DNA of 64,000 nucleotides from Hymenopus coronatus (taxonomy: Eukaryota; Arthropoda; Insecta; Mantodea; Hymenopodidae), in the NCBI GenBank assembly GCA_030762935.1, contig CM060895.1:33408501-33472500 (forward strand), written 5' to 3'. The notes under the pieces were generated by a model. That model was not told where the DNA came from. It ran no database searches and saw only the letters and a program-made list of their open reading frames with translations. Below are positions 57,826 through 64,000 of the stretch, one piece after another (position 1 is the stretch's first letter; each line of letters begins with the position of its first letter). The translations under genes were made by a program, and so were the position numbers.

Positions 57826-58515
57826 TTATTCTTCCTGTATACTGTAAATTCAATTGATAAAATCATTAGCAGAGGTAGATTCAACTACAATGGGCATAAA
57901 TCTGTGGTTAGCTCCACAGATTTCTGAACATTGTCCATAAAAAACACCAGGACGATTAAATCAAAAGGTTGCTTGATTTAATCGTCCTGGTGTAGCATCA
58001 GCTTTTACTCCAAGACTAGGAATTGTTCATGAATGAATTACATCTTCAGATGAGATTAAAATTCGTGTTAATACTTTTATTGGTAATGTTGTTCGATTAT
58101 CGACTTCGAGTAGTCGAATATTATAAGGATCTAATTCATTTTGAGGAATTATATAAGAATCAAATTCAATATCTAGAAAATCTGAATATTCATAACTTCA
58201 GTATCATTGGTGTCCAATAGTTTTAAGTGTTAATGTGGGTTTTACACTTTCATCAATTAAATAAAGAATTCGGATTGATGGTAGTGCAATAAAAATTAAA
58301 ACTACTGCGGGTAAAATTGTTCAAAGAATTTCTAAATATTGACCGTCTATTACATATCGATCTATAAATTTATTTATTATAAGTGATAAAATTATATAAC
58401 CTACTGAAATTACGATTATAGTAATAATGAATATTGAATGATCATGAAAGTATATAAGTTGTTCTATTAAAGGTGAGGCACTATCTTGTAAGCCTAAATT
58501 TGCTTGTGTAGACAT
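57826..58515 (-). pseudogene. COX2: NUMT cytochrome c oxidase subunit 2
   Basis: 229 codons from ATG 58515 to TAA 57826. The order is two N-terminal membrane helices, the GHQWYWSYEYSDF segment, and the CuA-binding motif [13 protein letters not shown] (the Ser is encoded by AGA). COX2 carries the CuA centre that receives electrons from cytochrome c. All copper ligands are present and the frame is open in the mitochondrial code. The protein ends NFINWIYSMQEE. Confidence 0.96.
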
Positions 58516-58517
58516 GT

Positions 58518-58583
58518 TCTAAAAAAAGTATATAAACTTTATTTATGGAGCTTAAATCCATTGCACTAATCTGCCATATTAGA
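58518..58583 (-). tRNA. trnL2: NUMT trnL2(TAA)
   Basis: Acceptor TCTAATA/TATTAGA-type stem; 'TGGATTTAAGCTCCA' anticodon arm with TAA. Its place between COX1 and COX2 is the pancrustacean marker. Confidence 0.92.
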
Positions 58584-58587
58584 ATTA

Positions 58588-58983
<396 letters not shown>

Positions 58984-59865
58984 GTTGTTATAGTTGGTGT
59001 AGCTTATTTTACTTTATTAGAGCGTAGGGTATTAGGATATATTCATCTTCGTAAAGGACCTAATAAAGTAGGATTTATAGGAATTTTACAACCTTTTAGT
59101 GATGCTATTAAATTATTTTGTAAGGAACACATGAATCCTTTAGTATCTAATTATTTATTATATTATATTTGTCCTATTTTTTCTTTATTTTTATCTTTAA
59201 TTTTATGGAGTTTAATACCTTATATAAGAGGATTATATACTTTTAATTTGGGATTATTTTTTTTTTTGGTTTGTACAAGTATAGGAGTATATTCAGTAAT
59301 ATTAGCTGGTTGATCCTCTAATTCTAGTTATGCGTTATTGGGAGGTTTACGTGCAGTAGCACAAACTATTTCTTATGAAGTAAGACTAGCTTTAATTTTA
59401 TTGTCATTTATTTTTTTAATTAGAAGATATTCTTTATTAGATTTTTTTTATTATCAAATGGGTATATGATTTCTTTTTTTATGTTTACCTTTATGTAATG
59501 TATGATTTGTTTCTTGTCTTGCTGAAACTAATCGTAGACCATTTGATTTTGCTGAAGGGGAATCTGAATTAGTATCAGGATTTAATGTTGAATATGGTAG
59601 AGGTGGTTTTGCCTTAATTTTTTTAAGAGAATATTCTAGAATTTTATTTATAAGAATATTAATATGTGTTATTTTTCTTGGGTCTAATTTAAATTCTTTT
59701 ATATTTTATTTAAAATTGATTTTTATTGCTTTTTTATATGTATGAGTACGGGGAACTTTACCTCGATATCGATATGATAAGTTAATATATTTAGCATGAA
59801 AGAGATTTTTACCTTTATCATTAAATTTTTTATTTTTATATTTAGGATTAAAAATTTTCTTTTAA
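58984..59865 (+). pseudogene. ND1: NUMT NADH dehydrogenase subunit 1, 5' end lost
   Basis: 293 codons to TAA 59863, open in the mitochondrial code. It begins at [19 protein letters not shown], so about the first 15 residues are missing. Conserved [19 protein letters not shown] and the quinone-site segment [20 protein letters not shown] are intact. A methionine-started frame at 58945-59313 that fuses COX1 antisense with ND1 is an artefact of the junction. Confidence 0.95.
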
Positions 59866-59884
59866 GGGTTTAGTTAAGTATTAA

Positions 59885-59938
59885 AGTTAATAAGGGAATT
59901 TAACCCTTTCATTATGATTTCAAGACATAAGCTTATTC
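59885..59938 (-). tRNA. trnS2: NUMT trnS2(TGA), truncated
   Basis: Minus strand reads 'aagcttatgtcTTGAaatcataatg' with TGA anticodon and 3' acceptor ATTAACT. The 5' acceptor strand is cut off where R1 sequence resumes. Confidence 0.85.
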
Positions 59939-60250
59939 ATTATGTATTTTTGTGGAATTAATTAAGTTCGAGATATTCCATGTTTATATTTCCTAATTCT
60001 TATATTTCTCTCGAATGTGAAGTCGTCATTCTTTTTTCTTCATCCTGGTCTAACAAAAAGAGCGGAATCTCTAGACCAGCTTGATTATTTCACTATTGCT
60101 TTAGTCTTATGCATTTCCTTATTCTGCTTGAGCCCATAGTAAAATAAATAAATCCATATCTTGATCAGCATGAAATAAGTAAGTTGTTTTAGAATGATTT
60201 GTTGAAGAATAGGTAGAGAAAGTCATGTGAATGGAAGACATGATATTTTT
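59939..60250 (+). repeat. R1 copy, right half (after the large NUMT)
   Basis: It runs from 'tatgtatttttgtggaatta' through 'cgagatattcc', 'ccatagtaaaataaataaatcc' to 'gtcatgtgaatggaagacatg'. It completes the copy that begins at 52913. Confidence 0.83.
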
Positions 60251-60440
60251 AAAATATATTCTTATCGTATATTAAGCCTGAACATAAATATCAAGTTTAT
60301 ACATTTCATTTCTGAGTTATGCTGTCACAGAAGCACACGCCAAGTTTTTCTTGAATACTTTATCGAATTAGGGGCTCCTAAAACATGTATTTATAATGAA
60401 ATGTCGACTACAAAATTTTCGGTGTAATAGAGTACTTCCA
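60251..60440 (-). repeat. R1 fragment
   Basis: 'cctgaacataaatatcaagttt' to 'gtcgactacaaaattttcggtgtaatagagtac', compressed and diverged. Confidence 0.6.
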
Positions 60441-61740
60441 ACAGTTAGTATAGGTATAAAGAGCTACAGATCTATTGTGTGTTACCACTCCCCAGCATTG
60501 TTTCCAATTTGGGGGGTATTTGAGAAGCGCAACAGCGACAAAAATTCATGTTTGGGATTGGCAATTTTTTTAGGGCCTGCTTGGATATATTAAGATTTTT
60601 CATTACAATTATGTACTCTCAAATTAATGCACTTATTCTGTAGCACTTATTTATGCTATAATAATTTTGCAATAATGTAGTGAGGGATATGGAGAAAGTG
60701 GCGGAATATCAGTTTCATAAAATGGCGCAAAACTAGCAATTAAATGGTTTTTGTGCTCAAGTAGGTGCCAATAAGGATTCCACAAGAATGAATTCATTTT
60801 GTGTCGCGCAATTACTCAATTAAACTGTTTAAATATCCCCCATTCAAATGCAAAAATGGAGAGGGGTTTCAGTCAAATGAGCATAGTGAAATCAAAATTG
60901 CGTAATAGTATGCATATAGATATGTACTGAATTCGATGATTACTTTAAGAAGTGCGCTAAAGAGCATAGGGCAGGTTACCATTCATATGAAACACCTGAC
61001 TCCGTGTTAAAGTTGATAGGTACAATGGCAAGTTACACCAGACCAGGCAGTCTGTTCCTGACAATGGAACAGTCAGACGTCTTCAACAATGGAGGAATGT
61101 GGAAGCGAGAATGAGGGCTTAATGTAAATATAAGCTTTAGAAAACTACGTTATATTTAGGTGGTATCTGATTATCATTATCGCTTTGGTTTAAATATAAT
61201 AATAATAATAATAATAATAATAAATTTAAGTTACATTTTATAATTTACTTAGTTCTATATTTATTTCAAACTTGGGGTATTTTCTTAAAAAACGGCGACT
61301 TTTAAAATTAATTTTGGAAACTTTCAGTATCACCAAGTTGGCAACACTGCTCCTCAGGAGAAAAGGATGAAGTGAGGGAACCAGATAGGCTACAGAGTCA
61401 CGCGGAAGTCCCAAACTGTTTGGCTCATAGTTCTTCGTCTCGACGCCAGGAGCACAATTCAGCTACCAACACAACGACTTTTGGGTTTAGGCAAGGCAAC
61501 TTTCCCCGCCCCTTCCCTCAGGAGGGCAATGACCACAACGCCGAAACAGCATTCACAAAGCGCATACTTCCGCGCTGCCACACTCCACGAACCCAGAGAC
61601 AGACACACCCAAAAGATGAGAAAGAAATGACATGAAAGGAGATTGTCGTAAAGAATAAGCATACCGGCATTTTCATAGGTGACAAGGAACCCACGAGTAA
61701 CCCCAGTCAGAGTGAGCGATCAACGGCGATTATAGAAATC
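60441..61740. other. Spacer with (TAA)n and a GC-richer block
   Basis: A (TAA)n array lies at 61197-61223. The block 61340-61720 is markedly GC-richer, with an 87-codon frame (61372-61635) that I do not recognise. No promoter or splice evidence. Confidence 0.35.
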
Positions 61741-61962
61741 TAAGAAGAAAAAAAGTATATAACAAATCGAGTCTTTTAACTAAATCTGCATTTTTTACGT
61801 AGTAAGGTGTTGTCTATCGTTTGCGAGTTTGCCAGTTAAGCAAATGCCATCGAGAATGAAAGGCTTTTCAGAGGATATTTGCGAAAATTTGAAGATGTAC
61901 ATTTACATCTACATGTACATTACAAATCTCATGTAAATATATTTAATATTCCTTTCGTTTCG
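61741..61962 (-). repeat. R1 copy, left part (interrupted by SINE-A)
   Basis: 'aaatcgagtcttttaactaaatctgc' through 'tctcatgtaaatatatttaatat'. The same copy continues at 62344. Confidence 0.7.
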
Positions 61963-62343
61963 TAAGAGGCTTACCCTCCCCGTATTTTTTGTAGAACTGA
62001 TACCCCCTAGGAATTACAAGCCAATGCCTATGGGTCAGAAGCCTGTCGTGGAGCCAATGGCATGAAACCACAGAATGGAGAACCTGTTACGAGAGGTCGG
62101 CCCGTGGCCAGGCATGGACATGAGGAAGTGGATGATATGAAATGTAAGCGCAATTGATGATTGGAAAGGAGATGATGAAACAATTGGTGGGATGAGTGAC
62201 GGTGGAAACCGTAGGACACGGAGAAAACTCGCCCAGACGCCGCTTCGTCCATCACAAATCCCACATGCGGGCGCTTGGGATCGAACCTTGGGCCGCCTAG
62301 ATGGAAGGCGATCGGGCTAACCACACACCCACGTCGCCGCCAT
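61963..62343 (-). repeat. SINE-A copy 4, longest
   Basis: The minus strand carries a tRNA head (GACGTGGGTGTGTGGTTAGCC, box B GGTTCGATCCC) and the full body matching 27087-27405, then about 60 bp more. 'atatatttaatat' and 'atatatttatata' flank it, a plausible but low-complexity target duplication. Confidence 0.88.
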
Positions 62344-62722
62344 ATATATTTATATACGGTATTTTAATCAAAATTGCTAAAGCCATTTTTGAGAAAATCA
62401 TAATTTTCGACAATTTTCCCCTGTAAAGTGAAGTTTGGGGTGGGGGAATTTTCTTGAAATTCTTCGCGTTGCATTCTTGGAAGATGCTGTATTTAATAGT
62501 TAAATTTGAATATTAACGGCTTTCCATTCTTTTTAGTTAACTATGCTGAACATAAACACACACACACTCACACACCAAGGTCTTTTTTATATTTTTTTTT
62601 TATTCAGGAGTCCTCAAAACATGTATTGTAGATGAAATATTGGTATGAATTTTTGGGTGGAATACCATACGTTCTCTGTCTTCTATGGCTTACATAGTAC
62701 TAGATAGAGAAAGTAATTAGCG
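62344..62722 (-). repeat. R1 copy, right part
   Basis: 'tacggtattttaatcaaaattgc' to 'gtactagatagagaaagtaat'. Confidence 0.8.
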
Positions 62723-63384
62723 TACATGTCAATTAAATCTTTATTTCGTCTTCTTTTTCATAAAATAGCATTTGATATGAAAACAACAGACAGTGCTGAG
62801 AGGAGAACCGCATTATTAATCACGTGGTTATTCTTTTCTTCAGGTTACTCCTAGTACAGAACTACTGCAGTGCTCGAACATCACGTTGTAGCCCTTACTG
62901 GTTGGAATGTTGAAACCTTATGCATATTCCAAGTAGTGCGTGCGAGTATTTTTAACGTTACCCAAGACTGCTACAATATACACGTACAACACTGGAGAGA
63001 CACATTTTATATGATCCCACCCCCACCTCTCCTCTCAACCACAATCTGTTTCTGTGAGGGAGGGGTGGAGGAAAAATGGAGGACATCCGCATAAACCTGG
63101 CTTTATGGTATATGCTGCAGAAGGAGCGGAGGGATTTGAGCTGAGGAAGGCGGTAGTTATGTCTTACGGATGTCGAGAGAAGAGATAAACGCAAGGATAG
63201 ACCTCGAGGGATAGCAATGAACCAAGAGATGGACAGATCGAAATTGAAAGAGAAAGTGGGAAGCGGAATTACTGGACATTGCGGTTTCCAAATTGGAGGG
63301 TAAGGCTATAACCTACTAATAAAAGGAAAAGGTCCTGTAATAAAATAAAGGACCAAATGGCACAGATAGGAGAGGATAAAAAGG
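62723..63384. other. Spacer, nothing recognised
   Basis: Unique and purine-rich from about 63115. No coding frame is recognised. Confidence 0.4.
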
Positions 63385-63499
63385 AAAATTTTCGTTGACC
63401 TTTGTACCTGACTAAGCTTTCGGCAGAAGCCCTTCTATTGCATAGAAATTCTTCCATAGGTATTTTAAAACTGTATAATAAATTTCATCTTGTGTATCA

Positions 63500-63625
63500 A
63501 GCTTTGGAGCCTTTCAGATTGTTGGATTTTCATGAACATCTCGGTGCCGCATTCTTGAAGGATGCTGAAATAAATACCAAATTGTTTGCAAATACATTTT
63601 CCCAAAATGCTGGTATGTAGTTTCA
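63500..63625 (-). repeat. R1 fragment, diverged
   Basis: 'gccgcattcttgaaggatgctgaaataaataccaa' is the family's central segment. Confidence 0.5.
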
Positions 63626-63684
63626 GGGTACATTTATACAGAATTTTCAATTAAAACTTGAAGATCTGATTAGATTACAATATA

Positions 63685-64000
63685 GAATAAAGTAATAAAA
63701 AAGTTCTGTTGTATTTCTTCCACGTGATTTTCTCTATCTTTTCTGTAAAAAAGCTATTCTCTCAAAAGATTATTCACTCATCTAAATCATGCTAATCGAG
63801 ACAAGCATTAGCAGTAATTGTCTTATTATTTGCTTCCTTCTAAGTAGAAGAAAAATAAGAGAATATACTAGACTAAAGGGTACAATTGAAATAAAAGCAA
63901 AGAGAGACAAACTAATGGTGACTTCCTGTTTGGGAAAAGTTACGTATTTTGCAATTGAAACCAATAACAAAGGTACCTTAAAAACGGTCAACTCCTCAAA
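63685..64000 (-). repeat. R1 copy running off the window
   Basis: 'gaagttctgttgtatttcttccacgtgat'-like start through 'catgctaatcgagacaagcattagcag' to 'aaaacggtcaactcctcaaa', cut by the window edge. Confidence 0.78.

Noticed and set aside
61372..61635. 87-codon GC-rich frame as a gene
   Set aside because: No recognisable domain, splice or promoter evidence; composition alone is not enough.

Overview
This is a gene-poor, AT-rich stretch of an arthropod nuclear genome, most likely an insect or another pancrustacean. The evidence is a nuclear copy of mitochondrial DNA (NUMT) at about 53.37-59.94 kb. It reads cleanly only in the invertebrate mitochondrial code (TGA=Trp, AGA=Ser, ATA=Met) and keeps the ancestral pancrustacean order COX1-trnL2-COX2-trnK-trnD-ATP8-ATP6-COX3-trnG-ND3-A-R-N-S1-E-F-ND5. 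I cannot name the species. I see no intact nuclear protein-coding gene. Almost everything recognisable is mobile or inserted DNA, and long spacers show nothing I can identify.

The dominant component is one dispersed, non-coding family of about 0.8-1.0 kb, called R1 here. More than 45 full or partial copies lie in both orientations and by my rough tally cover about 40% of the window. In the orientation I call plus, R1 starts with a palindrome of the type CTTTCTCTACACG..CATAGTG..TAGAGAA. About 130 bp later comes a (GT)n tract, then an ACCAAACTTGGT palindrome, and the other end has a small hairpin, ATGTGAATGGAACACAT, followed by CAGATTTTT. Both ends carry the same subterminal inverted motif ACTTTCTCTAC. 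This resembles Helentron-associated (DINE-1/HINE-like) or foldback elements, but the class is unproven.

Other elements are nested in R1 or split by it: an 864-bp palindromic mariner-like element with 251-bp terminal inverted repeats and TA target duplications (16.64-17.50 kb); a 1011-bp hAT element with an 8-bp target duplication and a decayed dimerisation domain (46.93-47.94 kb); a non-LTR reverse transcriptase in at least three pieces (17.85-21.25 kb); five tRNA-headed SINE families (A-E), two members with recognisable target duplications; two LTR-like segments with TATA boxes (22.56-22.94 and 24.15-24.60 kb); and a SINE-B cluster with three 107-bp tandem units (5.0-5.9 kb).

There are three NUMTs. 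The large one is inserted inside an R1 copy. It carries complete, open ND3, COX3, ATP6, ATP8 and COX2, a full ND5 with one poly-T slip, the 3' third of COX1 and nearly all of ND1, joined by a deletion that skips the rest of COX1 through the rRNA region. It contains two tandem copies of trnR. A separate, more diverged NUMT at 50.17-50.35 kb shows the start of the same trnR duplication, so the duplication probably exists, or existed, in the mitochondrial genome. A third NUMT (27.56-27.72 kb) is a 16S rRNA fragment. Possible traces of a host gene are a 38-nt segment with strong splice sites at 29.94 kb and a GC-richer open segment ending in a splice donor at 51.22 kb; both are tentative.
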